From the NCBI GenBank assembly GCA_903953565.1, contig CAJBKE010000037.1:1-64000 (forward strand): DNA of 64,000 nt. The letters are read 5' to 3'. This document shows positions 38,790-49,045 of the stretch, piece by piece. The position numbers were made by a program, and so were the translations under genes. Origin of the DNA: an uncultured Verrucomicrobiota bacterium (GTDB taxonomy: Bacteria > Verrucomicrobiota > Verrucomicrobiia > Chthoniobacterales > JACTMZ01). A model generated the notes under the pieces. It did no database searches. It worked only from the letters and a program-made list of their open reading frames with translations, and had not been told where the DNA came from. Position 1 is the first letter of the stretch. Each line of letters opens with the position of its first letter.

Positions 38790-39452
38790 GTGCTAAAGAT
38801 CCCGCTAATGCCGAATCCGATCCTCAAGGCGCGTCGCTTGCTGGCCTGTGCTCTCATCTGCCTCGCTGTGGCCGGTTGCGAAACCATGCAACCGCTCGCT
38901 CCATCTCCGGATTTTGTCGATGATACGGTGATCGTGAGCGACTTCGCGCAGTTTTTCCGTCTCGGGCCCCAGCAGGCCGGAGGGGCCGATCTGAGCCTGC
39001 GCACCGGCGAGCGCGTCATGCTGCAACGCAAGGAATTCGGCTACAGCCGCGTGCAGTTAGAGGATGGCCAGGTCGGATACATGGCCAACGAGGACCTGCA
39101 ACCCGCTCCTCCCGAACCCCGCCGCAAGTTCGGCTTGCGCGAAAAACCGGGGAGCCGCGGAGATGATTCCACCCCACGGCGCAAACAACGAGGAACGGCA
39201 TCAGAGGAAGATTTCATCGACGCAGACATCGCTCTGCCCGATCCCAACCTCGACATCATGCCCGAGGAAATTCCCCTCGAGCCCCTGCCCGAAGTTCCGC
39301 CTCCACCACCGCTTGAGCCCCCGAATCAACCGAAACGCGAACCGGTGAAAATTCCAGTGCCAGGACCCGCACCGGATGCCGCGCCGGTCGGACCGCCCTC
39401 CATCACTCCTCCGCAAGAGGCCCCCGCGCCTCCCGTTTCCACTTCGACCTGA
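38790..39452 (+). CDS. Lipoprotein with SH3-like domain and Pro-rich tail
   Basis: LAVAGCE lipobox; Pro-rich C-terminus. Confidence 0.65.
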   Translation: MLKIPLMPNPILKARRLLACALICLAVAGCETMQPLAPSPDFVDDTVIVSDFAQFFRLGPQQAGGADLSLRTGERVMLQRKEFGYSRVQLEDGQVGYMANEDLQPAPPEPRRKFGLREKPGSRGDDSTPRRKQRGTASEEDFIDADIALPDPNLDIMPEEIPLEPLPEVPPPPPLEPPNQPKREPVKIPVPGPAPDAAPVGPPSITPPQEAPAPPVSTST

Positions 39453-39522
39453 CGGCAAACACTCGAGATTTTTCGGAGTGTGGTTCTGCCAGACCTCAAT
39501 AGTTTTTAGACTTTGATCGGCA

Positions 39523-39589
39523 GGTGGATCGCGATGTCCCTATCGCGATTTCCTCACACAAGTATCGCGCCGGGACGGCGCGATCCACC
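39523..39589. repeat. 67-bp double-hairpin repeat, copy 4 (inverted orientation)
   Basis: GGTGGATCGCGATGTCCCTATCGCGAT..ATCGCGCCGGGACGGCGCGATCCACC. Confidence 0.9.
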
Positions 39590-39608
39590 CGTTCCGGAAC
39601 GATTGCCG

Positions 39609-40883
39609 CTACGTCTTGCGCCCGAGCACGCTCTTGACGAATTTTTCCTCTTCGTCGAGCAGCGCCGTCCATTTGGCGCGATACTCCGGATCGTAACGCT
39701 GATCCATCAAGTCGGATAATGCGCGTCGCCGCGCCACGAGTTCCTCGAGGGCGGGTTGCAATTCCTCATGCGTGTCGCGCAGCACGCGCATGGCCGAAGC
39801 ATCGCGATCCCACAAGCCGCCGAAAGATCCGGCGAATTCGACAGCTCCGTGCGACTCATCGCGCTCGCTCGGCTGATAAATATCATCGGGCGGCGGACGT
39901 TCGCCGAGCAAACGCGGTGCGAGATAGATATTCGCCATCATGCCCTCGCGGTATTTTTGCCTCGCTCCCTGATCGTCGCCTTCAAGGCAAAGCGTCAGGG
40001 CCCACGCGAAACTGAGCCAAGCGTTGGGCATGTCGCCGGGATAATGCTTCGCGTAGTGACGGAAAAACAGCGACGCCTCCTCGTGTTCGCCGGACAAAAG
40101 GTGGAAGAGCGGGACGTAGAAACGCGCGCCCATGTGATCCTGCGGATCAGTTTCGAGCAGAAATTGTCCGGCCTCCGCCGCGTCGGTCGCGCGGCCAAGA
40201 TGCCACTGGCAAAGCATGATGCCGAACAAGGCCCTCAGCATCGGCCGCGTCTCGCGGTCAATCCACCATTGGATCCCGGGCCGACGCAGCAAGGGGCGGT
40301 CGATCTCCTCGGCCAGGCGCGCGAGTTCCAAGCTGCGCTCGTAGTGACCTGAATGAAATTCCAATTCTGCCAACTCCACGCGCGCCGCACTGCACGATGG
40401 ATCGATTTCCGCGGCCTTTTCCAGCGTGGCGCGCCGCTTGGCGGGAGAACGCAGACGCAGGAAGTTGCGCATGAGACCCTCTGCCACATCGCTCTTCGCA
40501 ACCGTTGGCACGCGCTTCGTGCCTTTGAAATTGGCGAGTTCCGACTGCAACCGCGCTTCGTGCGGCGGCGGATTGACCAGCTTCACCTTCGTTTTCCAAT
40601 CGCGCGCGAAATATTTCCATTCCTCCGGAACCCACTCGGGGGATTTCCAGACCAACAACTGGTCCGGCACACCGAGGTCGTCGAAGTGCCGCGCCACCCA
40701 CTCCTCGGCCTGCACTTGATCGATCTCGGAAAAAATTTCCGGCGCGACCAGCGGCTCGAACAAGGGGCCCACCAACATGAGAATGGTCGGCAGGAAAAAA
40801 TCCTGATCGATCGGCAGCGGGCCGCTCAAATCCACCCAGCACAACGACCAGACGGACGGTTCGCTTTTCAGCGGTTGGATCAT
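39609..40883 (-). CDS. TPR-containing hypothetical protein
   Basis: AARVELAELEFHSGHYERSLELARLAEE; ATGA overlap with upstream gene. Confidence 0.7.
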   Translation of the reverse strand: MIQPLKSEPSVWSLCWVDLSGPLPIDQDFFLPTILMLVGPLFEPLVAPEIFSEIDQVQAEEWVARHFDDLGVPDQLLVWKSPEWVPEEWKYFARDWKTKVKLVNPPPHEARLQSELANFKGTKRVPTVAKSDVAEGLMRNFLRLRSPAKRRATLEKAAEIDPSCSAARVELAELEFHSGHYERSLELARLAEEIDRPLLRRPGIQWWIDRETRPMLRALFGIMLCQWHLGRATDAAEAGQFLLETDPQDHMGARFYVPLFHLLSGEHEEASLFFRHYAKHYPGDMPNAWLSFAWALTLCLEGDDQGARQKYREGMMANIYLAPRLLGERPPPDDIYQPSERDESHGAVEFAGSFGGLWDRDASAMRVLRDTHEELQPALEELVARRRALSDLMDQRYDPEYRAKWTALLDEEEKFVKSVLGRKT

Positions 40884-41443
40884 GCCGCGGCACGCTCCCG
40901 CGCAGGACGCGACCAGTCGACACCGACACGCTGCTTGCGACCTAGCCGGTCGTGGTAAAACACTTCTCCGTTGGCCATGCCATGCTCGTGGACGAGACGC
41001 GTCACTTTGACGTCGAAGCAGCAATAACGCGCCACCTCGACCTTACGCCCCTGCCGCCACCATTTGATCGCGTCGAGTCCGTCCGCCGTCTTGCCGCAAC
41101 CGATGGTGGACTGAGCCACGGAATCCAAACCGATGCGGTGACCTATTTTTTCCTCCAGCGAAACCATCAGATCGAGCGTCGGCACGCTGTGCGCGAGGTC
41201 GATCACGGTATAACCCATGAGGACCTCGTAATCGAAATTGATCACATTGAAACCGACCACCAAGTCGGCGCGCTGAAGCTGCCCGACCAGATCATGCACC
41301 CGGTCCTCGCCGTAAACCGTATACCGTCCCGCGCCCGTGCTGTAGGTGGCTCCCACGGTCATGCCCATGGCCGCCTTTTTGTCCCACCCCCCCGCGTCAT
41401 TGGCCGTCCGCTGCGTTTCCAGATCGAAATAAACAATATCCAT
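40880..41443 (-). CDS. Ribonuclease H-like / 3'-5' exonuclease domain protein
   Basis: MDIVYFDLETQRTA..LVVGFNVINFDYEVL. Confidence 0.75.
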   Translation of the reverse strand: MDIVYFDLETQRTANDAGGWDKKAAMGMTVGATYSTGAGRYTVYGEDRVHDLVGQLQRADLVVGFNVINFDYEVLMGYTVIDLAHSVPTLDLMVSLEEKIGHRIGLDSVAQSTIGCGKTADGLDAIKWWRQGRKVEVARYCCFDVKVTRLVHEHGMANGEVFYHDRLGRKQRVGVDWSRPARERAAA

Positions 41444-41537
41444 CGCCGTGACCGTCCTTTGTATCCGCCGCCGCGCCGCGCGGCAATCGCCGCTTGAGCC
41501 CGGGCCTTCCCTGCGCTTTAGTGCCGGATCACGTTGC

Positions 41538-41611
41538 GCACCCGTAGCTCAACTGGATAGAGCGTCGGCCTCCGAAGCCGAAGGTTGTGGGTTCGACCCC
41601 CGCCGGGTGCA
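41538..41611 (+). tRNA. tRNA-Arg (anticodon CCG)
   Basis: GCACCCG..CGGGTGC acceptor, loop CTCCGAA, GGTTCGACCCC T-arm. Confidence 0.95.
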
Positions 41612-41617
41612 AATTTC

Positions 41618-41815
41618 TCAGGAAAGGGACGGCAGATAGCGGTAGGGCTGATCGATGTAGGGCTGGTGCCAGGTATCTTCCGTCTCGCCGCTGTCTTGGA
41701 TCTCCTGATCGGGCATAACCATGACAAGCACGCGATGTTTGCGGCTGAAGTGCGCGGGTTGGGTCAACCTAACGTCACCTTTCTCGTCGATCTCCGCCTC
41801 GAGGGTTTGAATCAT
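41618..41815 (-). CDS. Hypothetical protein (65 aa)
   Basis: ORF. Confidence 0.5.
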   Translation of the reverse strand: MIQTLEAEIDEKGDVRLTQPAHFSRKHRVLVMVMPDQEIQDSGETEDTWHQPYIDQPYRYLPSLS

Positions 41816-41903
41816 GCCTGAAAACTAAGCAGGAAGCGTGCCGCGTCAAATGGGAGGCAGCGAAACCATAGGTGCCGCGGACCACATTCAGAGGCTTCGG
41901 ACT

Positions 41904-42638
41904 CTAGCGAGGTGCCAGATAGACAGTGCTGGAGGATTCCTCTTCGAGCAGCGGGTTGGGAAAGCGGACGGTTTCGGCGCGGGCGGCGGGGAACACTTCG
42001 TGCAGGGATTGTAGAAATTCTTCGTCGGGCGGACCATCGGACCACATGGCGAAGATGCCGCCGGGGTGAAGTTGGGCGGCGAGACGGAGCAGTCCTTCGG
42101 GGCGGTAGAAGGCGGCGTTGGTTTCGTCGAGCAGGTTGCTCGGGGAATGATCGATATCGAGCAGCACGGCATGCCATTTTGCGCCGGGCATGGCCGGATC
42201 GAAACCTGTGGCGGGATCCGCGGCTCTCGCGAAAAAATCCCCGTGCAAAAAACGGCAGCGCGGATCGGCGGTGAGAACCGGTCCGAGCGGCACCAAGCCA
42301 CGGCTATGCCATTCGATGACCGGCGACAGCACTTCGACCACGGCGAGCGAGCGGACGGCGGGATACCTCAACGCGGCTTGGGCGGTGTAGCCGAGACCGA
42401 GTCCGCCGACCACGACATCGAGCGGGCCTTCGCGTCCGTTCAGGGCGAGATCGGCCAGTGCGATTTCCACGGCGGTGAACAAACTCGACATGAGGAAGCC
42501 TCCACCGAGCGTGATCTCGTAGACTTCGGTGTCTTCCAATGACGCGACGATCCGCCGGCGCAGAGCGAGATCGCCGAGCGGGGTGGGTTGAAAATCTATT
42601 TCCTCGAAAAAGGGACGCTGAGGTTTGTCGGCGGGCAT
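41904..42638 (-). CDS. Spermidine synthase-like methyltransferase
   Basis: VVGGLGLGYTAQAALRYPAVRSLAVVEVLSPVI. Confidence 0.75.
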   Translation of the reverse strand: MPADKPQRPFFEEIDFQPTPLGDLALRRRIVASLEDTEVYEITLGGGFLMSSLFTAVEIALADLALNGREGPLDVVVGGLGLGYTAQAALRYPAVRSLAVVEVLSPVIEWHSRGLVPLGPVLTADPRCRFLHGDFFARAADPATGFDPAMPGAKWHAVLLDIDHSPSNLLDETNAAFYRPEGLLRLAAQLHPGGIFAMWSDGPPDEEFLQSLHEVFPAARAETVRFPNPLLEEESSSTVYLAPR

Positions 42639-42684
42639 GTGTGTTGTCGAGGGGCTTCGACGCCGGGGACGGCGCCGCTACATT

Positions 42685-45600
42685 TTATGGCAGTGTTGGC
42701 TTTTGCGTCGACGATTGGACGGAGATCGCGGTGGCAGATACTTGGGTGAGATCGAGGCCGAGAAGTTTGGCTGCCGCCGTGCGGTAGGATTCGAGTTGGT
42801 CTTGGTATTTTTTTGAAAGATCAAAGTCTGGGGGCTCGTTTTTGAAATCGTAGATCTGCGCCGCGACGGGCTGTCCGTTGTTCAGTTTGACGAACACGCG
42901 ATCGAAGGTTCCTGTGTGGATTTGGCCGTCGATTTCCACGTCGTAGGTGCGTTCGCGCCAGAGAAGAAATTCGCCTTCGGGACGGATGAATACTTTACCG
43001 GCATCCGATGTGGCAAGGAAGTGGCTCACTATTTCGGCGGCCGCGTTATCACCGGAAATTTCCGGCGGCTCACCATCAAACCACTCGATGGCGGCAAGAA
43101 GACGGTGCACTTCAGTGCCGAGTTCGCGGGCTTCGCGGTTGGTGATGATGGATTCGAGGCGACGGGGTTGGCGGCGGGAAGGAGAAGAGGAGGAGCGAGG
43201 ACTGATACCTGAAACCTGAGGGCTGAGTGAAAGGGTATCCGAAGGCGACGGGAGGTCAGAGAAGGGCGGCTCGGTCTTGGGGTATTCGTTGAACCACTTT
43301 GGATTGCCGATTTCGCGGTGGTCGGTATCGCCGGGGAAGGTGTTTTCCAGCCACTTGCCGGCGTGTTTCACATTACGGCCAGCGGCAGTGACGCAGTAGA
43401 GCGCTTTTTTGGCACGGGTCATGGCCACGTAGAGAACGCAGAGAGACTCGTAGGATTGGCGGGCACGGATTTCTTCCCGGGCGGACTTGAGGACCGGATC
43501 GGCTTCGCAGAATTCTTTGCGCGGCAGGGCGAGTCCCCATTGGACAGTGCCATGTTCGTCGCGATGCAGGGAAATGCGGGCATCGTCACGGAATTCGCTC
43601 ATCGCCTTGCCGCCCAACTCGGGAAGAATAACGACATCAACACCGAGCCCTTTGGCCTGATGAACGGTCATGACACGGATCGCGCCGGGCGTTTCATTTT
43701 CCTCGAGGGTGCGGTGCTCGAGGGTGCGGACAAGACCGGCCCAGTCCCCGGCCCCACCGCGGGAGGAATCAAAAGCGGCGGTCGTGGCCGCGAAAGCATC
43801 AAGTTCGTGCGGGGTGATAATGCCGACGGTGACGGCACTTTGGATCCATCCGCGGACAACTGGCGCAAACCCGGTTCGGGCAGCAAGGCGGGCGGCGGCG
43901 GTGAAGGCTCCTACATCATGTCTTATGACATATCGCCAAGGCGAAGCCAGGACATGATCGCGGGAAATAAGGTCCGCCGGCGAGGCGATGAAGCGGATGA
44001 GAGAAACCAATGCAATGCCGGCCGGGGTAGCGAGGCAGGGATTCACTTTGCCTTCGGCCGCGGCGGGGATACCGGCTTTTTTCAAGATGCCGACATAGCG
44101 GGCGAGTTCGTCATTGGTGCGGACGAGGATGGCGCAATCGAGTCCGCGGGCCAGCGGTTCGACTTCGCGGAGAATACTCAGGGCCTGACGCGAGAGGGCT
44201 TCGTCCGAGGATTCATCGTCCGCGGGACTGACCACATCGAGGCAGGCATATCCCTCGGGGGCATCCGGGCGCGCGCGATGGGAGACCCAGGCTTGGGTCC
44301 AGGCGCGGACAGTTGGTGCGGAGAAGCGGAAGTCTCCGGCGTGACGATCGAGCGTTTCCGGATTGAGGACGCTTTCCACCGCGCGGACGACGGCCTGCGA
44401 GGAGCGGTGGGAAACTTCCAGTTCCTCTTTTTGGACCACTTCGGTTTTGCCGTGGTTGTAGCGGGATTGGATTTCCCAGAAGAGTCGTGCGTCGCCGCCG
44501 CGCCATCCGTAAATGGCCTGCTTGGTGTCGCCGACATAGAAAAAGGTGCGGGCGCCTGAAGTATCTTGGATGATTTCGTCGGCGAGCGAATCAAGGATGC
44601 GCCACTGGGTGCGGCTGGTGTCCTGGAATTCGTCGAGCAGCCAGTGGTCATGGCGACCGTCGAGACGGTAGTCGAGATCTCGCCGCCAGGAGTCCTGCGC
44701 GCTGTGGGCGAGGAAGAGGGCGACGTCGGCAAAAGTGAGCGCTCCGGTTTCGCGCACAGTGGCGTCATAGACGGACTCGTAGCGGGCCAGCAGGGCGTGG
44801 AGTGCGCGGGACGAGTCGAGCTTTGCTTGGACTTCGAGTTTGATCAAAGACCGGCGGAGATTTTCGCGGAGTTCGGGGAGGCGTCCCCTTAGGTAGAGGC
44901 GGTCTTCGATTTTGCCACCGACGGGAATGTAGGGTTCGCCGGTGGCGGTATCCTCGCTGTGGCCGGCGAGCTTTCCAGCGAGAAATTTTTCCAGCTTTTC
45001 ATCCATGCGGCGCGGCGGACGATGGGCGAGGGCGAGTTCGAACCACGCGTTCCACTGGTCTTTTGCTTTGGCGCCGAGGTCGGGATGAGTCGCGGCCATT
45101 TCCTCGCGCAAAGCGCGGACGGCTTCCTCCACCGAGCTAGCGGTGAGTATACCATCGTGGCCGGGCCAGATGCGGTCCGCATCTCCCCACGCGATGCCGG
45201 ACGGTGTATCGAGATAATTTTGTTGGAGGCCGGCTGCGGCGGATTCGATCGTGCCGAGAACGGAGCGATCGGAGCGGTTGCGACTTTCCTGGCGGAGCAG
45301 TTCCACGAGTTGGTCGAGTCCCCCCTTGGTGCCAGCGGCGGCGGCGAAGAGACGGTCGAGGGCAAGGCGGCGGTATTCCTCGAGTCCGGCCTCGTCGAGA
45401 AGGTGAAACTCGCGGCCGAGTCCGAGTTCGAAGGGAAAAGCGCGCACGATGCGCCCGAAAAAACCGTCCATCGTACCCATGGAAAGGCGCGGGAGCGCGG
45501 CGGTGAGTTGTCGGAGCCATGCGCGGCATTGGACGGCGGTAAGATCCGGGTCACCAAGTTCGATGCGCAACCGATCGAGTTCGGCGGTGTTGCGGGAGGC

Positions 45601-45786
45601 GACGGCGAGGCGTCCGAAAAGTTTCTGCAAAAACTCGGCAGCGGCTTTGCGAGTGAAGGTTAGAGCGAGGATGCGATCCGGGGACTCGCCGCGGGCGAGG
45701 AGTTCGAGACAGCGGGTGACGAGGCGGTAAGTTTTGCCGCTGCCGGCATTGGCCACGATGAGGAGGACGCGGGCGATGTCTTTCAT
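42685..45786 (-). CDS. addA: UvrD/AddA-type helicase-nuclease
   Basis: VANAGSGKTYRLVTRCLELL; HWLLDEFQDTSRTQW; RVMTVHQAKGLG. Confidence 0.88.
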   Translation of the reverse strand: MKDIARVLLIVANAGSGKTYRLVTRCLELLARGESPDRILALTFTRKAAAEFLQKLFGRLAVASRNTAELDRLRIELGDPDLTAVQCRAWLRQLTAALPRLSMGTMDGFFGRIVRAFPFELGLGREFHLLDEAGLEEYRRLALDRLFAAAAGTKGGLDQLVELLRQESRNRSDRSVLGTIESAAAGLQQNYLDTPSGIAWGDADRIWPGHDGILTASSVEEAVRALREEMAATHPDLGAKAKDQWNAWFELALAHRPPRRMDEKLEKFLAGKLAGHSEDTATGEPYIPVGGKIEDRLYLRGRLPELRENLRRSLIKLEVQAKLDSSRALHALLARYESVYDATVRETGALTFADVALFLAHSAQDSWRRDLDYRLDGRHDHWLLDEFQDTSRTQWRILDSLADEIIQDTSGARTFFYVGDTKQAIYGWRGGDARLFWEIQSRYNHGKTEVVQKEELEVSHRSSQAVVRAVESVLNPETLDRHAGDFRFSAPTVRAWTQAWVSHRARPDAPEGYACLDVVSPADDESSDEALSRQALSILREVEPLARGLDCAILVRTNDELARYVGILKKAGIPAAAEGKVNPCLATPAGIALVSLIRFIASPADLISRDHVLASPWRYVIRHDVGAFTAAARLAARTGFAPVVRGWIQSAVTVGIITPHELDAFAATTAAFDSSRGGAGDWAGLVRTLEHRTLEENETPGAIRVMTVHQAKGLGVDVVILPELGGKAMSEFRDDARISLHRDEHGTVQWGLALPRKEFCEADPVLKSAREEIRARQSYESLCVLYVAMTRAKKALYCVTAAGRNVKHAGKWLENTFPGDTDHREIGNPKWFNEYPKTEPPFSDLPSPSDTLSLSPQVSGISPRSSSSPSRRQPRRLESIITNREARELGTEVHRLLAAIEWFDGEPPEISGDNAAAEIVSHFLATSDAGKVFIRPEGEFLLWRERTYDVEIDGQIHTGTFDRVFVKLNNGQPVAAQIYDFKNEPPDFDLSKKYQDQLESYRTAAAKLLGLDLTQVSATAISVQSSTQKPTLP

Positions 45787-48560
45787 GGTCGCCCCTCCAA
45801 ATGAGCGATGCTGGCTTGGTCGAATATTTGCCGCGGATCCTCGCCGCCGAACCATTCGGCAAAGTTGTCATATTTAACCTTTTCGGCTGGCGGCCAAAAA
45901 TTCCCGCGGCCCACACGTTCCGCGATGGCGGTGGCACAAATTTCGGCTGCGCTTTGCGTTATTTCGTCGAGACCGAGCAGCGCTATCTGGGTGTCATCGG
46001 GGTCGCCGGGTAAGAGGAGGTAACCGGTGGCCAGTCCTTTCTTGGCGTGGTTGGGCCATATCTTCGCCGCAAGGCGGCGGTAAAGAGGGAGTTGCAGATC
46101 GGTCCATGATTTAACGACCGGGCGGTCGCGACTGTCGGTGCGCGTGATGGCGGCTTCGGGCAGTTCGTTATCTTCACAAGGCGGACCAAAATGGGTGTCT
46201 TCCGGAGTTTGGGTTTTGGCGAAGGTTTTGTAGTCGAGAACGCGCAAACCGTGTTCCTCGTGCGTTTCGACCCGATCCATCGTGCCGGTGAGCGCGAGCG
46301 GTCCGATGGTGAACCCGTCTTCTTTTTTCACAGCATATTCACTTTCAATGAGGCGCCAACCGGCGCGGCGCTCGGCGGCCTGCACGGCGGCAAGGTGGCG
46401 GAGGCGCACGCGCATCGATTCGGTTTGCACGAGAACAACGGGTGCGGGGTGGCGGCCGTAGTGACGGGCCACGACTCGCTCGAGTTCTTTTCCGAGGTAA
46501 GCGGAGATCAGCTTTTCGTCCGTGCTGTCATGCGGTCCGTCCTTGTGAAAATTCTCGAGCACGCGATGAAGGAGAGTTCCGTAGTCGGAGGCGCCGATTT
46601 CGCGCTGGTCGGGATCGAAGGGCTGTAACTTTTTGACCTGCGAAAGATAAAAACGGAGGGGACATTCGAGGTAGTGTTTGAAACCGGTGACGCGGATGGC
46701 GGTGACGGGATCCGGTTTTTCAAGATGAAGCTGCCACGAGAGAGATGGTTGATGGACGCGCGGGCGCGCGGGTGATGGTTGGAAAATTTTCGTAATGCGC
46801 TCGGCCAATTCGTCGTCCGGACAACCGAAGAGGAGACGCGACGGGCGGTTGGGTTCGCCTTCGGGGCGGAAACGACTGAAGCCGAGGCGAAGTCGGTCCG
46901 GTCCGTGGGCACGGATAAGACACGAGAGGAGATAAGCATCGCGGGCGTAGCGCGTTGCTTGGGAGGCAAGACCGAGGCGGGCGCGGATGGCATCGGGCAG
47001 GAAAGCATCCTCACTCACTCCCGAAGGCAACGCACCTTCGCGGCAGCCGGCGAGACAGAGAACCGCCGCGTCCGACCATGGGGCTTCGAGCCAACCGAGG
47101 ATTTCCACGGCGCCCTCCGTGGCGGGGATGAAGAGGCGACGGTCTTCAATCTGATGTTGATGCAGTGCTTGCTGCCAATCGGGCGGAAAATCGCGGAGCA
47201 GTGGGGAGCTGGCGGAATCGTCGAGAGCCTCGACCAAGGATTCGAGAGCGGAGGCGGTGGATGGCTCACTGTCTTCAACATCTTTGTAGAGTGCAGCGAG
47301 AAGTTCGCGGCCTTGGAGTTTTCGTCCGGTGAAATTATCGAGGAGGGCGATGAATTGGCGGAGTTGTTCGGTGTCCGCATGGTCGGAGGATTGCCAGGCG
47401 GCAGACCAGTCGCGGGCGGCATCGAGCGATTGGCAAAGTTTTTCCGCCAGCAGACGATCGCAAGCTGCGGCGGCCTCGTCCGCGACGAGGTCGGATCCGG
47501 CGACGAGCAACTCCGCGAAAACGGGCAATTGAAGTAGCGGACGCAGGGTACGCAGGCGTTGGTGGCTCAGGAAATCATCCCATAGGGTGAGAATGGTGGC
47601 GGCCTCCGTTTGGGCAAGTGATCGACCTTCGGGCAGATAAGGCACCGCTCCGCGGAGAACAACTTCGGCTTCGAGTGCGCTGGTCGATTCGGGTGCGGCG
47701 GAGACGAGGGCGAACCCTTTTTGTCCATGGCGCGCGGCGAATTCCAGGAGGGCGGAGGCTTCCCCGTCGACATCATTTTCTATAACAAGCAAAACTTCCG
47801 GAACTTGCACCGGATGCGTGGCCCACCATTCCTGATCAGGGCGCCCCCAGGGATCAAGGCGCGCGTCTTTATCCCCCGCGGTGGCGCAAAGGATTTCCAC
47901 GGCAATACCTTGGCCTTGCGCCGCCATGAGCCACTCGATGGTGATGGTCGGTAGATCGGGAACGGCGGCAACAACAATGCGGCGGAGATGGGGAGCGAGT
48001 GATGGTTTGACCGATTGCTGCACGCGCACCGCATTCGGGTCGGGACGACCGGCGCGTTCGAGAATTTGTCGATACGTGATGTAAAGTTTGCCGAACTCCT
48101 GCCAACGCGGGGAATCCTGCGGACAAAGTTCCGGCAGGCGGGCGGATGAAGGGTCGAGTCCTGCTTCGGCGAGTGTATTGCCGACACCGATGAGGCGGGT
48201 GGCCACACCGATCCAGTCTTCGGGGGTGGAGAGTTTGACCGCGGAAGGAATGAGGGAGGCGAATTTTGCTCGGGATGTTTCTTGAAGAACTTTGACCCAT
48301 GCGGCCAAACGTTCGAGGGAGGTTGCGGTTTTGATGTCGTCCGGCAGGAGAGCTTCCATCGGGAGCCGGAAACGGGGTGAAAGCACGCCGGATGACTGAT
48401 GGGCCAGTTCGGCGCGAATGGCGCGGGCTGCGCCGGCGGTAGGGACGATGACAAGGGTGTCTCCCAAATCCGGCGGGGTGCCGGAACGTCCCGCGAGAAG
48501 ATGTGCCGCGACTTGAGCAGACAGAGGTTCGGGACCGGTGAGAAAAGCGGGCGGATTCAA
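45783..48560 (-). CDS. addB: AddB-like nuclease subunit (PD-(D/E)XK)
   Basis: Overlap with addA; VTGFKHYLECPLRFYL; VLDYKT. Confidence 0.82.
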   Translation of the reverse strand: MNPPAFLTGPEPLSAQVAAHLLAGRSGTPPDLGDTLVIVPTAGAARAIRAELAHQSSGVLSPRFRLPMEALLPDDIKTATSLERLAAWVKVLQETSRAKFASLIPSAVKLSTPEDWIGVATRLIGVGNTLAEAGLDPSSARLPELCPQDSPRWQEFGKLYITYRQILERAGRPDPNAVRVQQSVKPSLAPHLRRIVVAAVPDLPTITIEWLMAAQGQGIAVEILCATAGDKDARLDPWGRPDQEWWATHPVQVPEVLLVIENDVDGEASALLEFAARHGQKGFALVSAAPESTSALEAEVVLRGAVPYLPEGRSLAQTEAATILTLWDDFLSHQRLRTLRPLLQLPVFAELLVAGSDLVADEAAAACDRLLAEKLCQSLDAARDWSAAWQSSDHADTEQLRQFIALLDNFTGRKLQGRELLAALYKDVEDSEPSTASALESLVEALDDSASSPLLRDFPPDWQQALHQHQIEDRRLFIPATEGAVEILGWLEAPWSDAAVLCLAGCREGALPSGVSEDAFLPDAIRARLGLASQATRYARDAYLLSCLIRAHGPDRLRLGFSRFRPEGEPNRPSRLLFGCPDDELAERITKIFQPSPARPRVHQPSLSWQLHLEKPDPVTAIRVTGFKHYLECPLRFYLSQVKKLQPFDPDQREIGASDYGTLLHRVLENFHKDGPHDSTDEKLISAYLGKELERVVARHYGRHPAPVVLVQTESMRVRLRHLAAVQAAERRAGWRLIESEYAVKKEDGFTIGPLALTGTMDRVETHEEHGLRVLDYKTFAKTQTPEDTHFGPPCEDNELPEAAITRTDSRDRPVVKSWTDLQLPLYRRLAAKIWPNHAKKGLATGYLLLPGDPDDTQIALLGLDEITQSAAEICATAIAERVGRGNFWPPAEKVKYDNFAEWFGGEDPRQIFDQASIAHLEGRP

Positions 48561-48746
48561 GGCACTGGGAGCTTGGTTGAAACGGATAGATTAGACGAGG
48601 ATGGAGGCTGTCATAGTCAGAAAAGAAGGATGATACTTAAGTTCGAGGTTGGAATGGCGGCGGTGCATTAAAATTACAGAGTGTGTTTTTGATGTCATAA
48701 ATGGATTGCTTTGGGGCGCGGGGCGGGTTATATTTGCCGTCTTGCT

Positions 48747-48980
48747 ATGAAGAACAAACTTGTTGAGCTGCCGGACCGTAAATACGGGGCGAACCATCAC
48801 ATTTGGGACAACAACGGCACCTGGTGGTGTCACTTGAGCTTGGATCGCCGGAGCGGTCCGGCCAAGCGGATCCGTTTTTCGCTGCGCACGAACAATGTGC
48901 GCGAGGCGCGCAAGCGCCGGGATCTGATCATGAACGCCAACGAGGCCAAGGCCAAGGCGTTGATCAAGTCCTGGAAGTAA
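48747..48980 (+). CDS. Small arm-domain-like protein, divergent paralogue of 2224/16837, no conserved leader
   Basis: NHHIWDNNGTWWCHLSLDRRSGPAKRIRFSLRTNNVREARKRRD. Confidence 0.7.
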   Translation: MKNKLVELPDRKYGANHHIWDNNGTWWCHLSLDRRSGPAKRIRFSLRTNNVREARKRRDLIMNANEAKAKALIKSWK

Positions 48981-49045
48981 AGCTCCGAGACAGGGTCTCG
49001 TATACCGCTTGACTCGCACAACTGCCGGCGCAAGATGATTTTGAT

